Shown here piece by piece: positions 11,407 through 21,470 of a stretch of DNA of 64,000 bases (positions within the stretch are counted from its first letter, which is position 1; each line of letters starts with the position of its first letter). The notes under the pieces are model-generated. The model ran no database searches, had not been told where the DNA came from, and was given only the letters and a program-made list of their open reading frames with translations. The stretch covers positions 1 through 64,000 of the forward strand of contig WFMF01000548.1 in the NCBI GenBank assembly GCA_011033025.1, written 5' to 3'. The position numbers and the translations under genes are program-made. This DNA is from Beroe forskalii (Eukaryota > Ctenophora > Nuda > Beroida > Beroidae).

Positions 11407-13862
11407 ATACCCATGTCATTATGGCTATAGCACGACTCCGGACCCTGGTGCACCAGCTTATGTTGCCACAATAATTTTGAATATTTACTGAAATTTTTTC
11501 ATCGATTGTAAGTTGATAGATGTTAATATGTTATGAGTTGGTAGGGGTGTGTTATGAGTTGATAGGGGTGTGTTATGAGTTGATAGGGGTATGTTATGAC
11601 TTGACTGCGGTGTGTAATGAGTTGATAGGGATATGTTATGAGTTGACAGGGGTATGTTATGATTTGATAGGGGTATGTTATGAGTTGACTGGGGTGTGAC
11701 TGCGGTGTTGTTGATAGGTATGTAATGAGTTGACAGGGGTATGTTATGATTTGATAGGGGTATGTTATGAGTTGACTGGGGTATGTAATGAGTTGACTGG
11801 GGTGTGTTATTAGTTGATAACATATCCAATGAGTAAAGAGGGGTGGTGTTAAAGGTTGACTGGGGTGTGTTATGAGTTCACCCCTATAATGAGTTGATAG
11901 GGGCATGTTATGAACCATAGGGATGTGTTATGAGTTGATAGGGGTGTTATTGTCCATTGCTCGCACTGCACAATTGAACAGTTGCGAGCCCCCTGATAGA
12001 GAACATTTTTAGGTGAAAAGTATACCCTCTTTAAACAGCCATATCTCGAGAACCATACAAGATACATGGCTCATTGGCCCAGTGTTGTAAAGAAGAAAGG
12101 TAGAACTTACGGATAGTGACTGGGGTGTCTTGAGTTGACTGTCATGTTTATGACGTCATTATGACGCCACAAAGTCATGAATTTCAAATTTCACTAGGGC
12201 GAAAAATGAACGTTGACTGCGGTGTGTTTTCGGTATGAAGCTTTCAAGATAGGAAAAATAGGGGTCTAGTTATGAGTTGATAACATTAATGTAGTTTTGT
12301 AGAGATAAAGCTGTGCATCATTGAGCCACAATTGTTTTAACCATGGTGACGCAAAAGTTTGCCTTAGGCATAAGGCAAAGCCCTTGGACTTCATCTTCAG
12401 ATACGTTGTCGGTCATAGTCCCAAGTGTGCTGTCTCATGTGATTTCTACAATATTATGGCATTTTAATGACGTCATTAATTGAACAATGGTAATGATAGA
12501 GGACATTTTAGGTGAAAGCTATTTTCTCTTTAAACAAACATATATTTACCATTCAAGATTTGGGCTCATCAAACCCAGCGTTGGAAAGAAGGGTGATATT
12601 TTACGGATAGTACCAAAAGTGGATTTGTCATGTTTATGACGTTTTTATGAAAAACCAAAGATCGATGAATTGGTTTTAACGGAAAATGAACGTTTTTCAG
12701 CGTGTTTTTCGGTATGAAGCTTTCAAGATAGGAAAAATGTTCTGTCTAGCTCCGAAAGGAAATTTAATGTAGTTTTGTAGTTTCTAAAGCTGTGCATCAT
12801 TGAGATATTGGCGATTGTTTTAACCATGGTGACGCAAAAAGTCGCGAAAACGGTAGAGCTTCGTGTGAGAGAACGGGGCCATCCCTGGACTTCATCTTCA
12901 GATACGTTGTCGGTCATAGTCCCAAGTGTACTGTCTCATGTGATTTCTACAATATTATGGCATTTTAATGACGTCATTAATGGTATGTGGTAATCAAAGA
13001 TTCACATACAACAGCTGTTTTCTTCGCATTTGCAAACCTATATTTAGCATTCATTTGAGTTTGAGCGCTTCAAATAAGCACTGAAAATGGGTGATATTTT
13101 TTCCTAAATCGTTAGTTGAACAGATAAGATGCTATGTCAGTGATGGCATAGATGACTTAGTATCATCATGGACGATCACTAAGCTTACCGGGTCCCATCT
13201 GTTCTTGTCCATACTTTCGGCATTCACAGTTTCCTGACTTTAAGGTCATCCTACGTAAGCGTTATGCAATGATGATTTGATGTTGAGTTAGAGATGGTAG
13301 GTCCAGTCCCCGGCTGAATATTTCACATACCTCATCTGGTATTCCGACAGGTCTAATTGCAGAGGGCGCTAAACTTGACAAGTCGCTCTTAACCACCTCA
13401 AAGAGATTATAGATTTACAGACTCAGTATTCACACTTAACTTTGACATTATGTCAAAGTTAAGTGTGAATTCTGCAATGAGACCTGTCGGAATACCAGAT
13501 AGATTAGGTTCACCACTGCCGTGGGTGTGTCCTGGATCTTCATTTTCCATTGTCTCATGTTCAGAGCTTTCCACAGCAACAGATTCGGGGAAACAGAAGT
13601 AACACCTATTACATTTCCAGTCCACTGATTCTATTGTGCTTACCATTCATAAGAAGTAGTTTTCTTGGGGCACGTTACAATGTTTCTGTCGGTTCTTCAT
13701 GACACAAGTTTCATAAGATACGTTTGAATTCTCAAGGTCTGTCACTTATCAAAGACCATCGTTTGGTTGGCTAATATATTTTCTGGTAAATCATATGGAT
13801 TTTTCCATTTTGAAAGATAACGCATAATTATATATAATTCCTTCGCTCACAGTTTTCAAAAG
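11407..13862. repeat. Second, cleaner copy of the ~2.5-kb block
   Basis: It begins again at 'acccatgtcattatggcta'. It includes the minisatellite at 11,525-11,960 and a partial internal duplication: 'aagctttcaagataggaaaa' occurs near 12,239 and 12,720, and the 'tttatgacgtcattatgac' area recurs. It also holds the foldback hairpin at 13,335-13,498. It leads directly into the secreted gene at 13,863. No gene was recognised inside it. Confidence 0.7.
13335..13498. repeat. Nested inverted repeat (foldback)
   Basis: Outer arms of about 30 bases ('atctggtattccgacaggtc' and its complement, one or two mismatches) enclose a perfect hairpin at 13,428-13,470 with 20-base arms (ATTCACACTTAACTTTGACA) and a 3-base loop. 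It could be a small MITE or a palindromic regulatory structure. Direct flanking repeats were not identified. Confidence 0.75.
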
Positions 13863-13941
13863 ATGTCTAATCAGTGGATGACTCTTCTGGTGACATTTAT
13901 ACTTCTGGTAGCTGTAAAATCGTCGGATCACCTTCCTCTTG
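13863..13941 (+). CDS. Secreted crystallin-like protein, exon 1 (signal peptide)
   Basis: The first ATG opens MSNQWMTLLVTFILLVAVKS, a textbook signal peptide of about 20 residues, then SDHLPLG. The exon ends in phase 1 at G|GTAGGT. A 264-bp intron follows. A corrupted copy of this exon exists near 11,110-11,160. Confidence 0.7.
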
Positions 13942-14205
13942 GTAGGTTTAATTTGATTAATTGTAATCAAAAAACAGTTTTACACCATACTATTGGTTCA
14001 AGTTATCTAACCGGTCCTTTTTCCGTAAGGCTGGTTTGAAAAAGGCCAGTTAAAGTGGGGCCGGTTAAAATAAGAGAGGAGTGTTTTTTTGATATGATTA
14101 TGAAAATGATTACCCTACATTAAAAGGTAGATCTTTGTCCATTTGACGAGTTGAAAAGGCCGACAAAACAAAGGCCAGCGAGGTACTGGAGTTGATTCCT
14201 CTCAG

Positions 14206-14840
14206 GTGAATGCAGCAAACTCTGCAACACTGGAGTTGACAAGAACGGACAGGAATGTAACACACATCGCTGCGAGATAAGAATGTACGGAGACGACAAC
14301 CTTAGTAAGGGGTGGTCCAAGGCAAATTATATGGTAGATCACCAAAGCAGGGTAATGGATGTCAGAAGGTACCGATATCAGGCCGGTATGTCAAGTACTC
14401 ATGCAGTCTCCGGCAACTGGAAAGTTAAGTTCTTCGGAAGAGTGGGAGACCAGATCGTTTGCGAAGGACAGAAGATACCATTCCTGGATGTAAATGACAA
14501 ACTTTATGCAGTAGAAGAATTGCACGAAAACCCTCCTGATTGCAACTTCTATTTGGTTCTATCAGATGGGGATACCACTATAAGATTCGTCCGCTCAAAT
14601 GGAATTCTGAACGAAGTGAGCAAGCAGTTCAATGATTGGGCAACGAAAGTAACAGATTTCAAGGGTTACTGGAGGGTGTACGCGGATAAAAAGTGGAGCG
14701 GAACTTACTTAGACATCTGTGAAGGGGATGATGTGGATGACATTAATAAGGGTCTGAGAGATGCGGGATTGGCGGGGAAGATAACTGGAGTTCAACGACT
14801 CTCCTGCTGTGGAAAGAACAATCCAAACCGTATTTGTTAG
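14206..14840 (+). CDS. Secreted Cys-rich, beta/gamma-crystallin-like protein, exon 2
   Basis: The acceptor 'ttcctctcag' joins in phase to exon 1 for a 237-residue product. After the signal peptide come six cysteines in a short region (ECSKLCNTG...ECNTHRCEIRMYGDD), then a globular part ending SCCGKNNPNRIC. Near the C-terminus, YWRVYADKKWSGTYLDICEG followed by GKITGVQRL resembles a beta/gamma-crystallin Greek-key motif (aromatic, then W-S-G, then a downstream S/T-x-V-x-x-L strand). Such domains are often calcium-binding and extracellular. The family call is moderate; secretion and gene structure are firm. It lies on the opposite strand to SIDT, just beyond its last visible exon. Confidence 0.65.
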
Positions 14841-16052
14841 TGATACATGACTATCATTGGCGCCCAGTGGTCTTCACATCAGAGTCCGGCCAATCGTTGA
14901 AGAGGATTCTTCTAGCCAAGATATGCTGTATATATGTCACCAGAATCGCAGATAATACATATTTCGAAATAGTATGTGCTCAGGAAATGAAAAAAATGAT
15001 ATTGTGTAGAATGTACAGTAAATTTTGAATCCTTGCAACGAATGAAAAAAAATTGTAGTTTCAACCTCTTGAATGAAATGTACACTGCACAGAGGCAACA
15101 AAAGTAGAACAAGATGAACATCTTGTTTCCTAGCTACATTATCGGACATAATTATCACAGTCATTACTGTCCCGCTGAGTACCTCAGCGTGAATATTAAT
15201 GTCCGTGAAGTTTTTGGTCCGTGAAACTAAAGTCCGTGATAATTATGTCCGATAGGGTAAGTCTGGGCGCTCAGTGTCGAAGTGTCCGCAATATCATGTA
15301 CATTGTACATATAATTTACATTGTACGCGCGCGGTGAGTTTAGAAAAGTTCGACCATGATCCATTTAATGTCCAAAAAAGAGCAGCAATTAGGGCACAGA
15401 TTAGGGTACATCGTTGGTACACCTGAAAAAGAAGCACCTCTTGGACATATCTCGAAAACACACTACCACTAACCACACTCTTACCACACACTCCATTCCT
15501 CTTACCACACTCTACCACAAACTCCATTCAATAAGGGCCGATTCACTTATAAAATTGGTTTGCCCATCAATTTAGGCCCATTAATTTAAATAGGCCAGCA
15601 CCACTTTAGAGCGCGCTTCGTATGGCTGTAACTTGCATCAGTTAAAAGACTAAATTCCCAAGAAAAGCAGAAACAAATGGAGCTGGAGCCGGGTTTTTAA
15701 TTTAGGCCTCCATTTTAACCTTAATGATGGGAAAACAAGTTTGAAGCTGATTTCTCCAAAATTGTGGCCATTATGGCCATCTTTAACACCAAAATAGGCC
15801 AGTGCCACTTAGGCAATAGGCAGGTGCTTCGCATGGGCATAAATTCGTCATTTTTCATCCAAGTTTGATCCAAACAATGACACTAAATAATCAGCACGTC
15901 GAATGCAATAAAAAGCTAAGCTCTATCTCCTTCTTCGTGTTTCCCAATATATGACTAAATGAGGGCTGAGCCCCCCCCCCCAATTCACTATATGTAATGG
16001 GTGCAATGAGATGCGAACTATCAACTTATCATATTATAAATCGTGACAGTAC
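14841..16052. other. 3' flank / SIDT intronic or intergenic DNA
   Basis: No exon was recognised on either strand. The stretch holds a 111-bp MITE (15,142-15,252) and AT-rich DNA with recurrent 'taggccagcaccactt' motifs (15,595 and 15,800). The SIDT exons expected after 16,053 are not here. Confidence 0.6.
15142..15252. mobile_element. Small TA-flanked MITE
   Basis: Perfect 17-base terminal inverted repeats (TCGGACATAATTATCAC and complement) flanked by TA on both sides, total 111 bases, no ORF. TA duplication plus short inverted ends suggests mobilisation by a Tc1/mariner-type transposase. Internal subrepeats 'gtccgtgaa' are present. Confidence 0.75.
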
Positions 16053-16204
16053 CTGAAGAAGTGTGTGATTCTTGAGAAGATGCCACAGTCTAGAGATATC
16101 ACCCCCATGTAGTACATGTGCGAGGTGAAGAAGAGAGTAGCCACCACGTACAACACTGCGAAACATATCCAGAAGTAGATCGTCTGAACGTACACACCCA
16201 CCAC
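16053..16204 (-). CDS. SIDT: SIDT exon 14 (FAVLYVVAT...HMYYMG)
   Basis: The acceptor 'ctacctggcag' starts the exon in phase 0. The product includes YFWICFAVLYVVATLFFTS, a transmembrane helix, and HMYYMGVISLDCGIFSRI, which aligns with the conserved LYYMGRWKLDSGIFRRI region of vertebrate SIDT2. The donor is CAG|GTACTG in phase 2. This is the last SIDT exon recognised; the C-terminal helices, with the conserved His pair of this superfamily, are not visible downstream. Confidence 0.85.
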
Positions 16205-16220
16205 CTGCCAGGTAGAGGGA

Positions 16221-16900
16221 GTGTCAGGAAACCTAAAAACCTAGCAGAGAGGGGTGTCAAGAAACCTAGCAGAGAGGGGTGTCAGAAAACCTAGCAGAGA
16301 GGGGAGTCAGAAAACCTAGCAGAGAGGGGTGTCAGAAAACCTAGCAGAGAGGGGTGTCAGAAAACCTAGCAGAGAGGGGTGTCAGGAAACCTAGCAGAGA
16401 GGGGTGTCAGAAAACCTAGCAGAGAGGGGTGTCAGAAAACCTAGCAGAGAGGGGTGTCAGAAAACCTAGCAGAGAGGGGTGTCAGGAAACCTAGCAGCGA
16501 GGGATGTCAGGAAACCTAGCAGAGTGGGGTGTCAGAAAACCTAGCAGAGAGGGGTGTCAGAAAACCTAGCAGAGAGGGGTGTCAGAAAACCTAGCAGAGA
16601 GGGGTGTCAGAAAACCTAGCAGAGAGGGGTGTCAGAAAACCTAGCAGAGAGGGGTGTCAGAAAACCTAGCAGAGAGGGGTGTCAGAAAACCTAGCAGAGA
16701 GGGGTGTCAGAAAACCTAGCAGAGAGGGGTGTCAGAAAACCTAGCAGAGAGGGGTGTCAGAAAACCTATCAGAGAGGGGTGTCAGAAAACCTAGTAGAGA
16801 GGGTGTCAGAAAACCTATAAAACCTAGCAGGGAGGGGTGTTAGAAAACCTAAAAACCTAGCAGAGGGGTGTCAGAAGGGCTGTAAAAGTATATACCTAGC
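16221..16900. repeat. 25-bp minisatellite at the SIDT exon 14 acceptor, ~26 copies
   Basis: Plus-strand unit 'agcagagaggggtgtcagaa' plus 'aacct'. Read on the SIDT strand each unit contains 'cacccctctctgctag', a pyrimidine tract ending in AG, so each is a potential decoy 3' splice site. The true acceptor ('cactccctctacctggcag') is a diverged version of the same unit. Confidence 0.9.
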
Positions 16901-16990
16901 AGAGGAGGTGTTAGAAAACGTGAAATAGAGTAGAGTGAATGGTTAGAAGCTCTAGAATTGCTGATTGCTGCTAGATATTGCAATGCTTAC

Positions 16991-17157
16991 CTCGATGAAG
17001 ACAGTGAATGATAAGAAGATGTACGCCGTGTAGGCATGGGGGTTGACGTCAGGGTGCCGCAGCTGGTAGATCTTCAGCATGAGCAGCCCAGCCATCAGAT
17101 ACATGAAGGTAGAGTCGAACTGGAAGTTGTAAGCAGTAGGACACACGTGGTACGAAG
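16991..17157 (-). CDS. SIDT: SIDT exon 13 ([19 protein letters not shown])
   Basis: Encodes (A)[19 protein letters not shown] then [20 protein letters not shown] and [16 protein letters not shown], closely matching the most conserved part of SIDT proteins ([20 protein letters not shown] in human SIDT2). The Ser (exon 12), His and Asp of the SxxxH...D motif shared with alkaline ceramidase/PAQR-type membrane hydrolases are present. The exon starts with 2 bases completing the Ala codon from exon 12 and ends in phase 0 at GAG|GTAAGC. Confidence 0.92.
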
Positions 17158-17213
17158 CTGAAAGTAGAAGTTGTAAGCAGTAGGACACACGTGGTACGAA
17201 GCTGAAAGTAGAA
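17123..17213 (-). repeat. Two-copy 44-bp duplication of the exon 13 acceptor and exon start
   Basis: The block containing the pyrimidine tract, the CAG acceptor and the first ~35 coding bases of exon 13 is repeated directly with a period of 44. Only the inner copy continues into the complete exon. Confidence 0.9.
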
Positions 17214-17384
17214 GCTTCTCGTTCAAATTTCTCGGCTCCCTTGGTCCGATGTAAAACATAAATTCATGTTTTAATGCCGCACAGATCGTGTTTAAAAATG
17301 TTATCTATAACACTTACACAACTCGGAACATCTATGATAGCCCAATCCAACCCTAAATTTAGAAGCATTGATGATAAGGCTAAC

Positions 17385-17442
17385 CTGAGAGAAGGCCCTC
17401 CATACACAAGGAAAAGCCCACTGAGTAGTAAATACCGTTGTG
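17385..17442 (-). CDS. SIDT: SIDT exon 12 (GIYYSVGFSLCMEGLLS)
   Basis: A 58-bp exon after 'gctgccccag' encoding HNGIYYSVGFSLCMEGLLS, equivalent to GLFYAMGTALMMEGLLS of human SIDT2. It ends in phase 1 and joins exon 13 in frame (G+CT = Ala). The donor is CAG|GTTAGC. Confidence 0.8.
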
Positions 17443-17679
17443 CTGGGGCAGCCCGTACCTGAACGAGTGTTGGCGTTATTTCCAATGTGGCTGATATTAA
17501 TGTGATGAAGGGTAGGTTGATGTGTATGATGATTTATCGTTAGATATGCACAGTGCAGATATCTTTTGTTACTTATTTACTTATTAACATGAGAGCATGA
17601 TACACTCTGAATGGGACGAAAATATGTAAATTGTAACACCTCATCAGTGGTATGCTCTGATTAGGTGTAAGGATCGCTA

Positions 17680-17890
17680 GGAATCGGTCGGTTAACCGAA
17701 CCGAAACCGAAATACTGGTTAACTGGGCATTTTCAGCCAACCCGAACTGAAACCGAATATTTTGATTTCGCAATTAACCGTTTAGGGAAATCGGTCGGTT
17801 AACCGAACCGAATCCGAAATACCGGTTAACCGGCGTTTTTAGCGAACCGAAACCGTAACCAGATTTATTGAGAAATAGTAACCGGTCGTT
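17680..17890. repeat. 'Aatcggtcggttaaccgaac' repeat
   Basis: Two ~105-base tandem copies rich in palindromic GGTTAACC. They lie in the intron between SIDT exons 11 and 12. Function and class unknown. Confidence 0.7.
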
Positions 17891-18144
17891 TGGTAACGAT
17901 GGCCACGATGGCATTGGTGACTCAGACCAGGTGTGATATCTTTTCGCTACATAACAGTGATCGGGCGATATGTCGTACTCGTATCCTTACAAAATTAGAT
18001 ACAGTGGTGATCTTGTTAACTTAAATTTGGCTATATAGTCCTACAATAAAACAATGTACCCTCGCTAAGTCCAGCACATCTCAACCTGCTGTCTCAGATC
18101 ACAGACTCACAGAGTTGAGGGACAGGCTCGTCAGCCACACTTAC

Positions 18145-18181
18145 CAAAGGGATCAAGGTAGTCAATCTTTGGAGGCCCTTA
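18145..18181 (-). CDS. SIDT: SIDT exon 11, 37-bp microexon (tentative)
   Basis: After a 53-bp intron, 'cacttgtaag' precedes 37 bases that join exon 10 and exon 12 in phase and give NKGLQRLTTLIPL before HNGIYYSVG. The donor TTG|GTAAGTG is strong; the acceptor has a poor pyrimidine tract. It is chosen because it keeps the frame and fills the loop length expected between two helices. Residue similarity alone is weak. Confidence 0.5.
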
Positions 18182-18234
18182 CTTACAAGTGCCTCTTTCC
18201 TTTATATGTAAGATTTTGAATGTGAAGCACTCAC

Positions 18235-18339
18235 TTTTTGCCCAGGATCGGTTTCTCCTTGATGGAAGCTTGGTACTTCGTATCACGATGCTTAACTATG
18301 AGAAGGAACAGAAGACCGAGCAAAATGTAGCCACAGTTA
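18235..18339 (-). CDS. SIDT: SIDT exon 10 ([15 protein letters not shown])
   Basis: The acceptor 'ttttttcag' leads to (S)[20 protein letters not shown], matching [20 protein letters not shown] of SIDT2: a transmembrane helix and the start of a cytosolic loop. It starts by completing AG|T and ends AA|GTGAGT in phase 2. Confidence 0.9.
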
Positions 18340-18440
18340 CTGAAAAAAATTAGATGTCGTTAGATCGATGAGTATTCAACTGCATACTTTCTCAAAGAAG
18401 AACAGAGTCTAAATACAGAATTCTAATTTCAAACAAAGCC

Positions 18441-18704
18441 TCTACCTGAAGATGTTGTTAAACTGCGAGACCACCCCTAGTGACTCTACCTGAAGATGTT
18501 GTTAAACTGCCAGACCACCCCTAGTGACTCTACCTGAAGATGTTGTTGACCTGGGACACCACCCCTAGTGTCTCTACCTGAAGATGTTGTTAAACTGCGA
18601 GACCACCCCTAGTGACTCTACCTGAAGATGTTGTTGAACTGGGACACCACCCCTAGTGACTCTACCTGAAGATGTTGTTGAACTGGGACACCACCCCTAG
18701 TGGG
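18441..18704 (-). repeat. 44-bp tandem copies of SIDT exon 9 end + donor (6 copies)
   Basis: Six direct copies of a 44-bp unit. On the minus strand each reads 'ctaggggtggt...' then CAGTTCAACAACATCTTCAG and the donor GTAGAG. The first copy is the real end of exon 9. Variants change GTCCCAG to CTCGCAG, which adds an AG just upstream. Copies differ at only 1-6 positions. Confidence 0.95.
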
Positions 18705-18771
18705 CGGGAACACAGGTAGTTGTAGTAGCAGATGTCCTGGTTGCCAGTGAAGTGCACTATCAACTGGATCC
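18666..18771 (-). CDS. SIDT: SIDT exon 9 ([13 protein letters not shown])
   Basis: The acceptor 'actctcccag' joins in phase to exon 8 (G+GG). The exon encodes [20 protein letters not shown] then [14 protein letters not shown], matching [20 protein letters not shown]...FNNIL of human SIDT2. It can end at any of six identical donors; the first gives the frame that joins exon 10. Confidence 0.92.
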
Positions 18772-18862
18772 CTGGGAGAGTATCACATTCAACACTCAAG
18801 ACTCAGGAAATAGGAGAGAAGGAGTGCCTGGATACTATCCAGGCACCCTCTCTTTCATTCTC

Positions 18863-19438
18863 GTAGAATATGGCAATAGGGATCAGGTTCAAATTGGGCA
18901 TTGCACTGACTCACCTGCCACTAGCTGGATGACAGGGAGCGCGTAGAATATGACAATAGGGATCAGGTTCAAATTGGGCATTGCACTGACTCACCTGCCA
19001 CTAGCTGGATGACAGGGAGCGCGTAGAATATGGCAATAGGGATCAGGTTCAAATTGGGCATTGCACTGACTCACCTGCCACTAGCTGGATGACAGGGAGC
19101 GCGTAGAATATGGCAATAGGGATCAGGTTCAAATTGGGCATTGCACTGACTCACCTGCCACTAGCTGGATGACAGGGAGCGCGTAGAATATGGCAATAGG
19201 GATCAGGTTCAAATTGGGCATTGCACTGACTCACCTGCCACTAGCTGGATGACAGGAGCGCGTAGAATATGGCAATAGGGATCAGGTTCAAATTGGGCAT
19301 TGCACTGACTCACCTGTCACTAGCTGGATGACAGGGAGCGCGTAGAATATGGCAATAGGGATCAGGTTCAAATTGGGCATTGCACTGACTCACCTGCCAC
19401 TGACTCACCTGCCACTAGCTGACTCACCTGCCACTAGC
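18863..19438 (-). repeat. 80-bp exon 8-edge satellite, block 1 (~7 copies)
   Basis: Copies of the 80-bp unit described at 23,624-28,719. Near 19,380-19,438 the unit is disrupted by short repeats of 'actcacctgccactagct', and the block is cut by a LINE insertion. Confidence 0.95.
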
Positions 19439-20656
19439 TGTTCGGTTATTTGGCACCCTATCAGCAAAAATCAGTTACACAAATTTGAGTCTATCCAAAA
19501 GAAGGCCATAAAATGGATAAATGGACAACCATTTGATCATTATAGTGATGCCATATATGCTGAAAAACTTAAAGAATTAGATATCTTGCCTTTTAAAATC
19601 AAATTTGCTCTGAATGATTTGTTATTGTTATTTCAAATTATCAATAGATTGATCCCGATTGATTTACCACCTTATTTTTCGATAACCAAGCCTCATGATG
19701 TGAGATTAACGAGAAAAACCTCTGCAATTATTGACAGTACTGATCAAACTCACATCAAATGCAGCATAAAGCCGCACTGTGATAGCTTTAGAAATAGTTT
19801 CTTTTATAGGACCACGATGCTCTGGAATAACATACCATGTGAAATAAGGCAAGATAAATCCTTTGCTGTATTTAAATGTAAACTACGTAGTTTTCTATTG
19901 TCCAGTGACCTAGGTTGGCCTGATTAAAAACTGATAAAACTGCAGGCATAAATATTTCAATGACCCCAGGGGAGTGTCTAGTCGTCAGTATCATCTTGGG
20001 TCACACTTTGTTTCTAGTTCCCAAGTATGTATTTAAATTATATGATCGTACATTCTTGTGTGATCTTGCAGCTGTTGCTAGAGTTTCCTCATAGATAAAG
20101 CTATATTTCCGATTAAAATCAAAGTCTCCATTTTAACTTTTACATTATAACTTTTGTGGACTATGTAACTTAATCTTATAATTATATCGAATTAAGTGAT
20201 GAAAGCCAAAATAATGAGCAATGATTGTCTCAAATGCTTATTAAATTAAATAATTCTAATTTTATAATTATAATTCATTGTCTTATCTCAAATGCTTATT
20301 AAATTAAATAATTCTAATTTTATAATTCTAATTTATTGACTTAATAACTTATTATTATCTAGATATCTTACAGTTTCTAATTGGGCAATTTGTAATTTGA
20401 ATTTTTGCTTTCTAGTCATTACCTACCACACAGTATGAGCCTAAGTTATAAATTAGCCGATATTATTAACATATCATATATGTTTTGATTGATGGTTGTC
20501 AGGCCCTGCTCTTATTACGGTTTCATACTGTGTTGCAGGTTTAGCCTCAATTATGGGGGTTATTTTATAATATTTTATCAGATATTATCCCAGATGATAT
20601 TGTAAGATAATTCTATTTAATTGAAATTTTGAAATAAAAAAAAAAAAAAAAAAAAA
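19439..20656 (+). mobile_element. 5'-truncated LINE with poly(A), inserted in the satellite
   Basis: The insert interrupts the 80-bp array after '...ccactagctg' and ends in a poly(A) run followed by 'agctggatgac', giving a short target duplication (about AGCTG). The plus-strand frame to 19,927 encodes an RT C-terminus: HKFESIQKKAIKWINGQPF, LKELDILPFKIKFALNDL, PHCDSFRNSFFYRTTMLWNN then IPCEIRQDKSFAVFKCKL. About 720 bases of AT-rich 3' UTR follow. The open frame suggests recent insertion. Confidence 0.9.
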
Positions 20657-21470
20657 GCTGGATGACAGGGAGCGAGTAGAATATGGCAATAGGGATCAGG
20701 TTCAAATTGGGCATTGCACTGACTCACCTGCCACTAGCTGGATGACAGGGAGCGCGTAGAATATGGCAATAGGGATCAGGTTCAAATTGGGCATTGCACT
20801 GACTCACCTGCCACTAGCTGGATGACAGGGAGCGCGTAGAATATGGCAATAGGGATCAGGTTCAAATTGGGCATTGCACTGACTCACCTGCCACTAGCTG
20901 GATGACAGGGAGCGCGTAGAATATGGCAATAGGGATCAGGTTCAAATTGGGCATTGCACTGACTCACCTGCCACTAGCTGGATGACAGGGAGCGCGTAGA
21001 ATATGGCAATAGGGATCAGGTTCAAATTGGGCATTGCACTGACTCACCTGCCACTAGCTGGATGACAGGGAGCGCGTAGAATATGGCAATAGGGATCAGG
21101 TTCAAATTGGGCATTGCACTGACTCACCTGCCACTAGCTGGATGACAGGGAGCGCGTAGAATATGGCAATAGGGATCAGGTTCAAATTGGGCATTGCACT
21201 GACTCACCTGCCACTAGCTGGATGATAGGGAGCGCGTAGAATATGGCAATAGGGATCAGGTTCAAATTGGGCATTGCACTGACTCACCTGCCACTAGCTG
21301 GATGACAGGGAGCGCGTAGAATATGGCAATAGGGATCAGGTTCAAATTGGGCATTGCACTGACTCACCTGCCACTAGCTGGATGACAGGGAGCGCGTAGA
21401 ATATGGCAATAGGGATCAGGTTCAAATTGGGCATTGCACTGACTCACCTGCCACTAGCTGGATGACAGGG
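20657..21470 (-). repeat. 80-bp exon 8-edge satellite, block 2 (~10 copies)
   Basis: Continuation of the array interrupted by the LINE, with near-identical units. It ends at a 12-base target duplication (TGGATGACAGGG) of the next insertion. Confidence 0.95.

Noticed and set aside
13407-13646. 79-codon minus frame with WKCNRCYFC
   Set aside because: Contains a CxxC-like start but spans the palindrome and has no family match; possibly an old LINE remnant, not supportable.
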